Numbered from the stretch's first letter, positions 23,887-32,903 are shown. The stretch: 64,000 nucleotides of DNA from Ornithinimicrobium humiphilum (GCF_006716885.1 NZ_VFPU01000001.1:806001-870000); one strand, 5' to 3'. Notes: generated by a model not told the origin, from the letters alone. Made by a program: numbers and translations.

Positions 23887-25380
23887 TCAGTGGATCCGTC
23901 GGTACCTCTCGTGGCGCGCCCGCATCCGGTCCTCCTGGGGGACCGGCAGCAGCTCGGCCAGATGGGTGGCGACGGCGTCGACGACCCGGTGGCAGAAGGC
24001 CTCCGGCTCGTCGGCAGCATCGGGACGCTCGGGGACGATCTCGTCGACCGCGCCGAGCGTGAGGAGGTCCGTGGCACGGATGCGGTGGGCCTCGGCCATC
24101 TCGGCCGCGCGCTCACCGGTGCGGTGCACGATCGCGCTGGCCCCCTCGGGAGGAAGGGGCGCGATCCACCCGTGCTCGGCGCAGACGGTGCGGTCGGCCG
24201 GCATGAGCGCGAGCGCACCGCCGCCGGTGCCCTCGCCGAGGATGACCGAGACGACCGGCACCTCGACCGTGGCGAGCGCCGCCAGGCAGCGGGCGATCTC
24301 GCCGGCCATCCCGCCGTGCTCGGCCTCGGTCGACAGGTCGGCGCCCGGGGTGTCGATCACCGTGAGCAGGGGCAGGCCGAGCTCCTCGGCGAGCGCGAAT
24401 CCGCGCTGGGCGACGCGCAGGGCGCCCGGGCCGAGGTAGGCGTCCTGCTGGGCCTTGCGGTCCTGGCCCACGAGGATGCAGGAGAAACCGGGGAAGCGCG
24501 CCAGGCCCATGATGACCGTGAGGTCGGACTCGCCCGACCCGGTGCCCTTGAGCGGGATGAAGGTCTCGGCGCTCGTGGCCAGCAGCTCGCGCAGGCCGGG
24601 ACGCTCGGGGCGGCGGGTCGAGGTGACCGACTCCCACGCGGGGCGGGCGACGAGCTCCTCGAGGTCGAGGGGCTCGGCGTCGGAGGCCTCGCGGGCGGCC
24701 GGGCGCTGGTCGCCGAGGATGACGTCGAGCGCGGCGATGGCGAGCGGGCGCACGCCCTCGAGCGGCACGACCCCGTCGATGACGCCACGGCGGGAGAGGT
24801 TCTCGGCGAGCTGGACGCCCTCGGGAAAGGGCTCGCCGTGGATGATCTCGCGCACGCGGGGGCCGAGGAAGCCGATGAGGGCGCCCGGCTCGGCGACGGT
24901 CAGGTGGCCGAGCGAGCCCCAGGAGGCGAGCACGCCGCCGGTCGTGGGGTCGCGCAGGTAGACCAGGTAGGGCAGGCCCGCCCTGCGGTGGGCCGCCACG
25001 GCCTGGCCGAGCTTGACCATCTGCAGGAAGGCGGGCGTGCCCTCCTGCATGCGGGTGCCTCCGGAGGAGGGGGAGGTCAGCATCGGCAGGCCCTCGCGGG
25101 TGGCGCGCTCGAAGGCGAGCGTGAGTCGCTCGCTCGCGGCGCCGCCCATCGACCCCGCCAGGAAGCCGAACTCGCCGGCGGCGACCGCCACCCGGCGGCC
25201 GGCCAGGGTGGCCTCGCCGGTGATGACGGCCTCGTCGACGCCGCTGCGCTCGCGGGCGCGGGCCAGCGTGGCGACGTAGTCCTCACCCAGGTCGGGCTGC
25301 ACCGGCTCGGTGTCCCAGGAGACGAAGCTGCCGGGGTCGAGGGCGGCGTCGAGCACCTCGGTCGCGCTCAGCCGGGCCAC
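23887..25380 (-). CDS. Fused acyl-CoA carboxyltransferase (AccD-AccA type, biotin-dependent)
   Basis: 497 residues with two crotonase-fold halves. The N half (about 30-245) has AVAAGEFGFLAGSMGGAASERLTLAFERAT and TSPSSGGTRMQEGTPAFLQM as in AccD. The C half (about 265-480) has ETFIPLKGTGSGESDLTVIMGLARFPG, LPLLTVIDTPGADLSTEAEHGGMAGEIARCL and SVILGEGTGGGALALMPADRTVCAEHGWIAPLPPEGASAI as in AccA. The AccD zinc finger is absent. It transfers CO2 from carboxybiotin to an acyl-CoA; no biotin carrier or carboxylase is encoded nearby. The start is 1 nt after the CoA-transferase stop, hence the same operon. It may also run as a decarboxylase. Confidence 0.85.
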   Translation of the reverse strand: MARLSATEVLDAALDPGSFVSWDTEPVQPDLGEDYVATLARARERSGVDEAVITGEATLAGRRVAVAAGEFGFLAGSMGGAASERLTLAFERATREGLPMLTSPSSGGTRMQEGTPAFLQMVKLGQAVAAHRRAGLPYLVYLRDPTTGGVLASWGSLGHLTVAEPGALIGFLGPRVREIIHGEPFPEGVQLAENLSRRGVIDGVVPLEGVRPLAIAALDVILGDQRPAAREASDAEPLDLEELVARPAWESVTSTRRPERPGLRELLATSAETFIPLKGTGSGESDLTVIMGLARFPGFSCILVGQDRKAQQDAYLGPGALRVAQRGFALAEELGLPLLTVIDTPGADLSTEAEHGGMAGEIARCLAALATVEVPVVSVILGEGTGGGALALMPADRTVCAEHGWIAPLPPEGASAIVHRTGERAAEMAEAHRIRATDLLTLGAVDEIVPERPDAADEPEAFCHRVVDAVATHLAELLPVPQEDRMRARHERYRRIH

Positions 25381-25381
25381 G

Positions 25382-26590
25382 TCAGCCCTCCTGCAGCCAG
25401 GCGCGGAGGGCCTGACCGTGCTGGTCGAGGAGCGGCGGGCTGGTGTGCTCGGACGGGGTGGTCTCCGTGCCGTCGGGGGCGAAGAAGCGCAGCGGCGGCC
25501 CGGGGAGGGTGACCTCGCCGAGGGTGGGGTGCTCGACGTCGACGAGCAGGCCCTGGGAGCGGGTCTGCTCCCACTCGTAGACCTCCTGGAGGTTGCGGAC
25601 CTTGCCGGCGGGGACGCCCGCGCCGGAGAGGCGGGCCAGCAGGGTCTCCCCGTCGATGTCGGCGAAGGTGCTCTCGAGCAGGTCGATGACCTGCTGGCGG
25701 CGGGCGACGCGCTCGGCGTTGGTGGCCAGGCCCTCGGCGTCGGGGTCGAGCCCGAACTCGGCGCACAGCCGGCGCCACAGGCTCTCGTTGCCGCAGGCGA
25801 TCTGCACCGCGCCGTCGGCGCAGCGGAAGAGGCCGTAGGGGGCGATCGAGGGGTGGTGGTTGCCCTGGGCGCGGGGGACCTCGCCGGCGACGGTCCACCG
25901 GGTGCCCTGGAAGGCGTGGACGCCGATGATCGAGGCCAGCAGCGAGGTGCGCACGACCTGGCCGCGGCCGGTGCGCTCGCGCTCGAGGAGCGCGGCGAGC
26001 ACGCCGTAGGCGCCGTACATGCCCGAGAGCAGGTCGCCGATCGGCACGCCGACGCGCTGCGGGTCGTCCGGCCCGGAGCCGGTCAGCGACATCAGGCCGG
26101 CCTCGCCCTGGGCGATCTGGTCGTAGCCGGCGCGGCCGCCCTCGGGGCCGTCGTGGCCGAAGCCGGAGATCGACAGGACGACCAGGCGGGGGTTGAGATC
26201 GGCCAGCCGCTCGGGGGAGAAGCCGAGCCGGTCCAGGGTGCCCGGGCGGAAGTTCTCCATGAGCACGTCCGCGCGGCGGACGAGGGCGGTGAGCACCTCA
26301 CGGCCGTCGTCGGACTTCAGGTCCAGGGCGATGGACTCCTTGTTGCGGTTGCACGACAGGAAGTAGGTCGCGACCGCCTCGCCGTCGGAACCCTCCACGA
26401 AGGGCGGGCCCCAGGAGCGGGTGTCGTCGCCGGTGCCGGGGGTCTCGACCTTGATGACGCGGGCGCCGAGGTCGGCCATCATCATCCCCGCGTGCGGGCC
26501 GGCGAGCGCGCGGGTCAGGTCCACCACGACCGTGCCCGCGAGCGGGCCCTGCCGCCCCGCGGCGGCGTCGTTGCCGTCAGTCTCAAACAT
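25382..26590 (-). CDS. Class III CoA-transferase (CaiB/BaiF family)
   Basis: 402 residues, the typical family length. Motifs: TVVVDLTRALAGPHAGMMMADLGARVIKVETPGTGDDTRSWGPPF, LSCNRNKESIALDLKSDDG, ADVLMENFRPGTLDRLGF with the catalytic Asp region, and SISGFGHDGPEGGRAGYDQIAQGEAGLMSLTG. Transfers CoA between an acyl-CoA and a carboxylic acid. First gene of an operon with the carboxyltransferase and TRAP transporter. The logical scheme is import of an organic acid, CoA activation, then (de)carboxylation (inferred). Divergent from the FadR-type regulator. Confidence 0.92.
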   Translation of the reverse strand: MFETDGNDAAAGRQGPLAGTVVVDLTRALAGPHAGMMMADLGARVIKVETPGTGDDTRSWGPPFVEGSDGEAVATYFLSCNRNKESIALDLKSDDGREVLTALVRRADVLMENFRPGTLDRLGFSPERLADLNPRLVVLSISGFGHDGPEGGRAGYDQIAQGEAGLMSLTGSGPDDPQRVGVPIGDLLSGMYGAYGVLAALLERERTGRGQVVRTSLLASIIGVHAFQGTRWTVAGEVPRAQGNHHPSIAPYGLFRCADGAVQIACGNESLWRRLCAEFGLDPDAEGLATNAERVARRQQVIDLLESTFADIDGETLLARLSGAGVPAGKVRNLQEVYEWEQTRSQGLLVDVEHPTLGEVTLPGPPLRFFAPDGTETTPSEHTSPPLLDQHGQALRAWLQEG

Positions 26591-26648
26591 CAGTTGTCTG
26601 GCCTCCTTGGATCAGTGGCCTAGCCAATAGGCAAGTAGGCCAGTTGTC
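26591..26648. promoter_or_regulatory. Divergent operator region: nested palindrome and CAGTTGTC direct repeats
   Basis: TGGCCTA (26616-26622) and its inverse TAGGCCA (26636-26642) bracket an inner GCC-AATA-GGC. CAGTTGTC occurs at 26591-26598 and again at 26641-26648. This sits between the CoA-transferase and FadR-type genes and is the likely regulator binding site. Confidence 0.5.
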
Positions 26649-26663
26649 AATACACTGCGCCGC

Positions 26664-27407
26664 ATGGACGCAATGACGCAGCCACCCGCGACGCACCGCA
26701 GCGTCGCGGCCCCGGCGCGGGTGCACCGGCCCCGCCTCTACGAGCAGATCGTCGAGCTGCTCGTCGACCACATCCGCACGCAGGGCCTGGAGCCCGGAGA
26801 CAGGCTCCCTCCCGAGCGCGAGCTGGCGCAGGCCCTCGGCGTGAGCCGGGCCTCCCTGGCCCAGGCGCTCGTGGCCCTCGAGGTCGTGGGCCAGGTCCAC
26901 GTCCGGCACGGCGAGGGGATCGTCGTGACGGCCCCGCCCGACCCCGAACGGTCCCTCGTCGAGGCGGTCCGTCACCACCAGGACACGCTCCCGGACGTCA
27001 TCGACGCGCGGTCGGCGCTGGAGGCCAAGCTCGCCGAGCTCGCCGCCGAGCGTCATACCGCCGAGGACATGGCCGAGATCGACGCCGCGCTGGCCGAGAT
27101 GGAGCAGCAGGTCGCCGCGGGCAGCAGGGGGCTGGAGGGCGACCGGGCCTTCCACGAGGCGGTGACGAGCGCGGCCCACTCCCGGGTGCTCCAGCGGCTC
27201 ATGGCCGAGATCCGCGAGCTCATCCTGGAGACGCGCATCGAGTCGCTCTCCCAGCCGGGGCGCCCCCAGGAGTCGCTCGAGATGCACCGTGCGGTCGCCG
27301 AGGCGATCCGCCGGCGCGACGGGGCGGCCGCCGCCGCCGCCATGACCCACCACATCGCCGTCGTCTCGGACGTCGCGCTCCTGCGGGAGCAGAAGGAGCA
27401 GCCATGA
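26664..27407 (+). CDS. GntR/FadR-family transcriptional regulator (FCD domain)
   Basis: 247 residues. N-terminal winged HTH (about 25-92): LYEQIVELLVDHIRTQGLEPGDRLPPERELAQALGVSRASLAQALVALEVVGQVHVRHGEGIVV. The C-terminal all-alpha FCD domain has DVIDARSALEAKLAELAAE, GDRAFHEAVTSAAHSRVL and HRAVAEAIRRRDGAAAAAAMTHHI, including the His/Asp metal-effector residues. It probably senses an organic acid imported by the divergent TRAP/CoA operon. Its stop overlaps the next gene's ATG by 4 nt. A second in-frame ATG lies 9 nt downstream. Confidence 0.92.
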   Translation: MDAMTQPPATHRSVAAPARVHRPRLYEQIVELLVDHIRTQGLEPGDRLPPERELAQALGVSRASLAQALVALEVVGQVHVRHGEGIVVTAPPDPERSLVEAVRHHQDTLPDVIDARSALEAKLAELAAERHTAEDMAEIDAALAEMEQQVAAGSRGLEGDRAFHEAVTSAAHSRVLQRLMAEIRELILETRIESLSQPGRPQESLEMHRAVAEAIRRRDGAAAAAAMTHHIAVVSDVALLREQKEQP

Positions 27408-28099
27408 CCAACCGCGCCGCCGCCAACCTCGAGCTGCTCGACGTCGAGACCGACCGGCTCCTCACCACCTGCACCCGCCTCACCGACCCCTCCCGCGCGA
27501 CGCTCTGCGAGGGCTGGGACGTCGCCACCCTGCTCACCCATGTCGCCCGCAACGCCGACGCCCTGTGCAACCTCGTGCAGTGGGCCGTCGACGGGCAGGA
27601 GCGGCCCGCCTACGCCTCGGACGAGCAGCGCGACGCCGAGATCGCCGAGGGCGCCAGCCGGCCGCTGGAGGAGATCCACGCCGACGTGCGCGACACGGCC
27701 TTCCGCTTCCGCGAGCACGCCGCCGCCCTCACCGGGCCGGCGGGCGAGGCGGAGGTCCGCACCCGCACCGGCACGCCGGTGCAGGGCCACCAGGTCATCG
27801 CCATGCGCATCCTCGAGGTGGTCTTCCACCACGTCGACCTCGACACCGACTACACCTTCGACCAGGCCGACCCCGGGTGGGTGGCCCGCACGCTGCGGCG
27901 CGGCGTGCGCGAGTGGGACGCCGGCGGCGACGCTCCGGCCCTCACGCTGCGGCCGGAGGGGCTGGACGAGATGACGCTGTCCGGTGGCGGGCCCGTCGTC
28001 GCCGGCACGCCCGGCCAGCTGCTGCTCTGGGTCGCCCGCGGCCGGGACGCCGGGCTGTCCACCGAGGTGGAGCTGCCGCAGCCCCCGCCCTGGGCCTGA
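27404..28099 (+). CDS. Maleylpyruvate isomerase family mycothiol-dependent protein
   Basis: 231 residues. N-terminal DinB-like four-helix bundle: LCEGWDVATLLTHVARNADALCNLVQWAVDG, ILEVVFHHVDLDTDYTF, which supplies the His-Glu-His metal ligands of MDMPI-type enzymes. The C-terminal alpha/beta domain (about 165-231) holds LTLRPEGLDEMTLSGGGPVVAGTPGQLLLWVARG. Known members isomerise maleylpyruvate using mycothiol; many homologues are uncharacterised mycothiol S-transferases. It is co-translated with the regulator (4-nt overlap), so it may act on the same compound as the divergent operon. Confidence 0.85.
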   Translation: MTNRAAANLELLDVETDRLLTTCTRLTDPSRATLCEGWDVATLLTHVARNADALCNLVQWAVDGQERPAYASDEQRDAEIAEGASRPLEEIHADVRDTAFRFREHAAALTGPAGEAEVRTRTGTPVQGHQVIAMRILEVVFHHVDLDTDYTFDQADPGWVARTLRRGVREWDAGGDAPALTLRPEGLDEMTLSGGGPVVAGTPGQLLLWVARGRDAGLSTEVELPQPPPWA

Positions 28100-28190
28100 A
28101 CGGCATACCCGCCGGGCGCCACCAGGTGACGGTCCGCTGATCCTGGCCGGGGGCCGCTCGCGACGGGGCGCGGGCGGCCTTCGGCACGAG

Positions 28191-28196
28191 TAGGGT
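28191..28196 (+). promoter_or_regulatory. -10 element (TAGGGT) for the RNase J gene
   Basis: TAGGGT fits the TANNNT -10 consensus. Transcription from ~28203 would give a ~60-nt leader ending with the GAGGAGACGC SD of the RNase J gene. No clear -35 is seen. Confidence 0.45.
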
Positions 28197-28262
28197 CGGG
28201 CGTGAGACCGGTGGGCACCAGACCCGCCGCAGACCCCCTACCCCCGACTCCCGAGGAGACGC

Positions 28263-29948
28263 ATGAGCAACCCCCATCCCGAGCTGAAGGCTCCCCCCAA
28301 GCTGCCGCGCGACGGCCTCCGGGTGGTGGCGCTCGGGGGCCTGGGCGAGGTCGGCCGCAACATGGCCGTCCTGGAGCACCGCGGCAAGCTGCTGGTCATC
28401 GACTGCGGCGTGCTCTTCCCCGAGGAGCACCAGCCCGGCGTCGACGTGATCCTGCCCGACTTCTCCTACCTCAAGGACCGGTGGCAGGACGTCGTGGGCG
28501 TCGTGCTCACGCACGGCCACGAGGACCACATCGGCGGGGTGCCCTACCTCCTCAAGGAGCGCGGCGACATCCCGGTCATCGGCTCGCGCCTGACGCTGGC
28601 GCTGATCACGGCCAAGCTCAAGGAGCACCGCATCAAGCCGCGGACCAACCAGGTCGCCGAGGGCGACCGGCTCTCCCTGGGGCCGTTCGACTGCGAGTTC
28701 GTCGCGGTCAACCACTCCATCCCCGACGGGCTCGCCGTCATGGTCCGCACCGCCGCCGGGTCGGTGCTGCACACCGGCGACTTCAAGATGGACCAGTTCC
28801 CGCTCGACGACCGGATCACCGACCTGCGCGCCTTCGCGCGCTTCGGCGAGGAGGGCGTGGACCTCTTCATGGTCGACTCCACCAACGCCGAGGTGCCCGG
28901 CTTCACGATGGCCGAGAAGGACCTCGCGCCGGCCATCGAGACGGTCTTCCGCACCGCGCCGGGCCGCATCGTCGTCTCGAGCTTCGCCAGCCACGTGCAC
29001 CGCATCCAGCAGGTGCTCGACGCGGCGGCCGCGCACAAGCGCAAGGTCGCCTTCGTCGGGCGCTCGATGGTGCGCAACATGAAGATCGCCCAGGACCTGG
29101 GCTACCTCAAGGTCCCGCGCGGCCTCATCGTCGACGCCAAGGCCCTCGACGACCTGCCGCCCAACAGGGTCACGCTGGTCTGCACCGGCTCCCAGGGCGA
29201 GCCGATGGCGGCGCTGTCGCGGATGGCCAACCGGGACCACCAGATCCACGTCGGCGAGGGTGACACGGTGCTGCTGGCCAGCTCGCTCATCCCGGGCAAC
29301 GAGAACGCCGTCTCGCGCATCATCAACGGCCTGACCCGGTGGGGCGCCAAGGTCGTCCACCAGGGCAACGCCAAGGTGCACGTGTCGGGTCACGCCAGCG
29401 CGGGTGAGCTCGTCTACTGCTACAACATCATCCAGCCGCGCAACGTCATGCCGGTCCACGGCGAGTGGCGCCACCTGCGCGCCAACGCCGACCTGGCGAT
29501 CCGCACGGGCATCGACCCCTCCCGGGTCGTGGTCGTCGACGACGGCGTCGTGGTCGACCTCGTCAAGGGCAAGGTCGCTGTCACCGGCAAGGTGCGCGCC
29601 GGCTACGTCTACGTCTCCGGCGGGGCCGTCGGCGACGTCACCGAGGACGAGCTGCGCGACCGGCTCACCCTCAGCCAGCAGGGCACTGTCACGGTGGTCG
29701 CCCTCGTCGACGCGGAGACCGGCCGGCTCACCGAGCCGCCGGACTTCCTGGCGCGCGGCCTCGGGACCGACGAGAAGATGTTCGAGGCCGCCATCCCCGA
29801 CATCGAGAAGGCGCTCGCCGAGGCGGCCGGCCAGGGGATCGGCGACCCGCACGAGCTCGAGCAGCGCATCGCGCGGGCCGTCTCCCGCTGGGCGATGCGC
29901 CGGCACCGCCGCAACCCGCTCGTCGTGCCTGTGGTCATCGAGGCCTGA
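28263..29948 (+). CDS. rnj: Ribonuclease J
   Basis: 561 residues. The metallo-beta-lactamase motif THGHEDHIGG (from residue 83) and beta-CASP features are present: NHSIPDGLAVMVRTAAGSVLHTGDFKMD, VDSTNAEVPGFT, GRIVVSSFASHVHRIQQ, and VHVSGHASAGELVYCYNIIQPRNVMPVHGEWRH. The C-terminal RNase J domain follows to the end. Provides 5'-3' exo- and endonuclease activity in mRNA decay and rRNA maturation. A GAGGAG SD lies just before ATG 28263. In many actinobacteria it follows dapA; here no dapA lies upstream, so local order has been rearranged relative to that pattern. Confidence 0.96.
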   Translation: MSNPHPELKAPPKLPRDGLRVVALGGLGEVGRNMAVLEHRGKLLVIDCGVLFPEEHQPGVDVILPDFSYLKDRWQDVVGVVLTHGHEDHIGGVPYLLKERGDIPVIGSRLTLALITAKLKEHRIKPRTNQVAEGDRLSLGPFDCEFVAVNHSIPDGLAVMVRTAAGSVLHTGDFKMDQFPLDDRITDLRAFARFGEEGVDLFMVDSTNAEVPGFTMAEKDLAPAIETVFRTAPGRIVVSSFASHVHRIQQVLDAAAAHKRKVAFVGRSMVRNMKIAQDLGYLKVPRGLIVDAKALDDLPPNRVTLVCTGSQGEPMAALSRMANRDHQIHVGEGDTVLLASSLIPGNENAVSRIINGLTRWGAKVVHQGNAKVHVSGHASAGELVYCYNIIQPRNVMPVHGEWRHLRANADLAIRTGIDPSRVVVVDDGVVVDLVKGKVAVTGKVRAGYVYVSGGAVGDVTEDELRDRLTLSQQGTVTVVALVDAETGRLTEPPDFLARGLGTDEKMFEAAIPDIEKALAEAAGQGIGDPHELEQRIARAVSRWAMRRHRRNPLVVPVVIEA

Positions 29949-29979
29949 CCCGGCTCGGCCGCCCTCGGCCCCGAACGTG

Positions 29980-30021
29980 GCAGGTCCCCCGCCCCGGAAG
30001 TGCTCGGGACGGGGGACCTGC
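29980..30021. terminator. Bidirectional hairpin terminator
   Basis: Twelve-bp perfect arms GCAGGTCCCCCG (29980-29991) and its complement (30010-30021) between the converging RNase J and S15 peptidase genes; the loop can add further G-C pairs. Confidence 0.75.
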
Positions 30022-30043
30022 TGCGTGCGGCGTCAGTCCGGGA

Positions 30044-31939
30044 TCAGACCGGGAACACCATGCGGTTCATCGCCGGCAGGGTGCCCGGGCTCAGGTTCTC
30101 GGTGTCCTTCGCCGTGAGCTTGCCGGGGCCGAAGCCGCTCATCGGGCCGGAGACCGGCAGGTTGAGCTGGCTCTGGGACAGGTCGACCGTGTAGGTGTTG
30201 CGCGAGGAGTCGACCGTCACGACGCCGTTGCGGGCGCCGCTGATGACCAGGCCGAGCTGGTGGCCGGCCGGGACGACGACGTCGTTGGCCTGCAGCTCGA
30301 CCTGCACCTGGTGGGTGCCGGCGCCGTCGAGACGGGCCCAGCCGCGGGCCAGGACCTGCAGCTCGGTCGGGCCGATGCGCTTGGCCATCTCGTAGTAGCA
30401 GGCGTCGTCCTGCGCGGTGGACTCGCCCCAGCAGGTCTCGGTGGTCGTCGTCATGGCGCCGTCACCGGTGGACAGGATGCGGTCCATGCGGCCGTAGTCG
30501 ACGAGCATGACCGAGACCTGACCGACCGCCGAGGGGTGGGTGACGTTCAGGTCGACGGTCGGGGTGCCGGAGACGCGCAGCTCGTGCTTGGTCGTGCCCG
30601 TCAGGAAGAGCAGGCGGTTGGCGTTGTCGCCCAGCGCGATCGCGGCGTTCTCGGACATGGTGCCGAGGTTGGTGTAGCTGGCCGTGCCACGGTCCTGCTT
30701 GCCCAGCATCATCGTGCCGTCGGAGTGCAGGCGCAGGGCCTGGGTGCGGGCCGAGGAGATCGGCCACGTCTTCGAGTGCTCCCAGCGGTCGGGGGCGACC
30801 TCGACGCTCACCGCCGGCTCCTTGAGGATGCCGTTGGGGATGTCCATGAGCTCGTGGTCGAACCACCGGTGCAGGGTGTCGACCCAGACCTCGCGCTCGG
30901 AGTCGAACGGGTCGACGTGGCCCAGGCGGGTCAGCCACATCTTGCGGGTGACACCGTGCTCGCCGAGGTCCTCCCACCACTTCGAGGCGTTGCGCATCTT
31001 GACGTTGTTGTCCTGCAGGCCGTGCATGATGAACACGCTGGCCTTGACCTTGGAGGCGTCGTAGTACGGGCCCTCGCGGTAGTCGCGCTCGGCCCAGAAG
31101 TCGGTGTACTCACCGGTCTCGTCGCCGTCGTTGGCGTTCATCCAGTTGAGCCGCGCGCTGCAGTCGGTCGGGATCGTCCGGTTGTTGGCGATGCTGCGGG
31201 ACAGCGAGCTGGGGTAGTTGAACGACTTCACGGCGTTCTGGTAGCGGTTGTAGTCGTACCAGGAGCTGATCGCGCCGATCGGCACGATCGTGCGCAGGCC
31301 CTCGACGCCAGAGGCGGCCACGCCGTTGGCCAGCGTGCCGTCGTAGGACTTGCCGATCATGCCGGTCTTGCCGTTGGACCAGTCTGCGTTGACGGTCTTG
31401 CCCTCGGCGTCGTAGGCGATGGCGTCGCCGTTGAGCCACTCGACGACGGCCTTGACCGACTCGATGTCGGACAGGCCACCCTGGTCGGTGCAGCCCGTGG
31501 AGCGGGCCGTGCCGGCCATGTCGACCGCGACGAAGGCGTAGCCGCGCGGCACGAAGTAGTTGTCGTAGAACAGCGGGAACTTGGTCGGCACGCCGTTGGC
31601 GTCGTACTGCTTGCGCTCGGCCTCGTTGCCGCGGCCGGAGCTCAGGTAGTACGGGCTGGCGTCCATGATGACCGGCACCTTGGCGGAGCCGTCGAGCTCG
31701 CGCGGCCGGATGATGTCGGTCGCCACGCGCTCGCGCTGACCGTCACCGTCGAGGTCGGGCGCGTCGACCCAGACCGTCTCGCGGATCGCGTCGGCGTAGT
31801 CGTAGACGGGCGCCGTGACGCCGTCGACCAGGGTGACCGGAGGGTTCTCGTCGGTGGCCGCCGCGGCGCCCACCGTGCCCAGGGCCGTCGGCGCGATGAC
31901 CGCGACCGACCCGACCAGGGCGAGGATCTTCTTCTGCAT
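30044..31939 (-). CDS. Secreted S15-family Xaa-Pro dipeptidyl-peptidase/CocE-like hydrolase
   Basis: 631 residues. Signal peptide MQKKILALVGSVAVIAPTALGTVGAAAA with an Ala-rich cleavage region near residue 28. Alpha/beta-hydrolase core: VDMAGTARSTGCTDQGG, the nucleophile elbow GMIGKSYDGTLAN, the acid FIMHGLQDNNVK and His in TRLGHVDPFDSE. The C-terminal jelly-roll (X-Pro dipeptidyl-peptidase C-domain) runs from about residue 390 to the end. Acts outside the cell on prolyl peptides or esters. A possible -10, TACGTT, lies at 32004-31999 (reverse strand), ~60 nt upstream. Cysteine pairs (TGCTDQ, TDCSAR, ETCWG, DACYY) suggest disulfides. Confidence 0.88.
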   Translation of the reverse strand: MQKKILALVGSVAVIAPTALGTVGAAAATDENPPVTLVDGVTAPVYDYADAIRETVWVDAPDLDGDGQRERVATDIIRPRELDGSAKVPVIMDASPYYLSSGRGNEAERKQYDANGVPTKFPLFYDNYFVPRGYAFVAVDMAGTARSTGCTDQGGLSDIESVKAVVEWLNGDAIAYDAEGKTVNADWSNGKTGMIGKSYDGTLANGVAASGVEGLRTIVPIGAISSWYDYNRYQNAVKSFNYPSSLSRSIANNRTIPTDCSARLNWMNANDGDETGEYTDFWAERDYREGPYYDASKVKASVFIMHGLQDNNVKMRNASKWWEDLGEHGVTRKMWLTRLGHVDPFDSEREVWVDTLHRWFDHELMDIPNGILKEPAVSVEVAPDRWEHSKTWPISSARTQALRLHSDGTMMLGKQDRGTASYTNLGTMSENAAIALGDNANRLLFLTGTTKHELRVSGTPTVDLNVTHPSAVGQVSVMLVDYGRMDRILSTGDGAMTTTTETCWGESTAQDDACYYEMAKRIGPTELQVLARGWARLDGAGTHQVQVELQANDVVVPAGHQLGLVISGARNGVVTVDSSRNTYTVDLSQSQLNLPVSGPMSGFGPGKLTAKDTENLSPGTLPAMNRMVFPV

Positions 31940-32060
31940 ACCTGCCTTCCTTGCCCGGGACACCGGTGTGCCGGGCAGACATGGAGTGGGGTGCTCCAAA
32001 CGTACAGCCTGGCTGCACATGCCAGCCAGGGGTCCGTGCGGCGCGGCTAGGCTGCCGCCC

Positions 32061-32852
32061 ATGAGGTATGCCGTGAGCCTGCCGCCCTTCACCGACGCGG
32101 CCCGGGTGGTCGCCTGGGCCCGGGAGGCCGAGGCCGCCGGCTTCGACGGCGTCTTCCTGTGGGACCACGTGCAGTGGCGCGGCCGGGTCGCGCCGCTCGA
32201 CCCCTGGGTGATGCTCGGCGCGGTGGCGCTCGCGACCACGCGCGTGCGGCTGGGGACGCTCGTGACCCCGCTGTCGCGCCGCCGGCCCGTGGTCGTCGCC
32301 AAGCAGCTCGCCACCCTCGACCACCTGAGCGACGGCCGGGCGGTCCTGGGCGTGGGGCTCGGCGCTCCCGCGGACCGCGACTTCTCCGACCTGGGGGAGG
32401 AGGCCGACGCGCGCGTCCGGGCCGCGATGCTCGACGAGGGCCTCGAGCTGATCGACTCCCTGCTGCGCGGGCCGACGAGCTTCGCCGGCAAGCACCACCG
32501 GGTCGAGGCCGACCTGCTGCCGCGCCCCGTGCAGCGGCCGCGCCCGCCGGTCTGGGTCGGTGGCGTCGTGCCCAACCGGCGTCCGCTGGAGCGCGCCCGC
32601 CGCTGGGACGGCGTCGTGCCCGTGGGGTCGCCGCACGACCCGACCCCCGACGAGCTGGCCCGTTACCTCGCCCTCGACGGGGAGCAGCCGCGCGAGGGCT
32701 GGGACGTCGTCGCGCACCACCGGCGCGGTGTGCCCGCGCAGGAGTACGCCGACGCCGGTGCCACCTGGCTCGTCGGCTCCGCCTCCCCGGCCTCGGCGGG
32801 GTGGGAGGACGAGATCGAAGACCTGCTGCGGCGCGGCCCCGGCGCGGCGTGA
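32061..32852 (+). CDS. LLM-class (luciferase-like) flavin-dependent oxidoreductase
   Basis: 263 residues, short for the class (usually ~290-340). N-terminal MRYAVSLPPFTDAARVVAWAREAEAAGFDGVFLWDHV, LDPWVMLGAVALATTRVRLGTLVTPLSRRRPVVVAKQLATLDHLSDGRAVLGVGLG, and WVGGVVPNRRPLERARRWDGVVPVG are classic luciferase-like monooxygenase/F420-dependent signatures. The cofactor (FMNH2 or F420) cannot be told. TAGGCT ends 7 nt before the ATG and there is no SD, so it is probably leaderless. Confidence 0.9.
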   Translation: MRYAVSLPPFTDAARVVAWAREAEAAGFDGVFLWDHVQWRGRVAPLDPWVMLGAVALATTRVRLGTLVTPLSRRRPVVVAKQLATLDHLSDGRAVLGVGLGAPADRDFSDLGEEADARVRAAMLDEGLELIDSLLRGPTSFAGKHHRVEADLLPRPVQRPRPPVWVGGVVPNRRPLERARRWDGVVPVGSPHDPTPDELARYLALDGEQPREGWDVVAHHRRGVPAQEYADAGATWLVGSASPASAGWEDEIEDLLRRGPGAA

Positions 32853-32903
32853 GCGACGCCGTTCGCCTGCGCGGGCGCCCCGACCGGTGGCAGCATGCGG
32901 GTC

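Noticed and set aside
28202..28262. Possible leaderless GTG upstream reading frame before RNase J (TAGGGT 5 nt upstream)
   Set aside because: Spacing is shorter than the 6-7 nt seen elsewhere, the frame runs on deep into the RNase J gene in another phase, and the product has no features.
29465..32050. A plus-strand open frame of about 860 codons opposite the S15 peptidase gene
   Set aside because: Shadow of the peptidase gene, whose motifs, signal peptide and codon bias are convincing on the minus strand.
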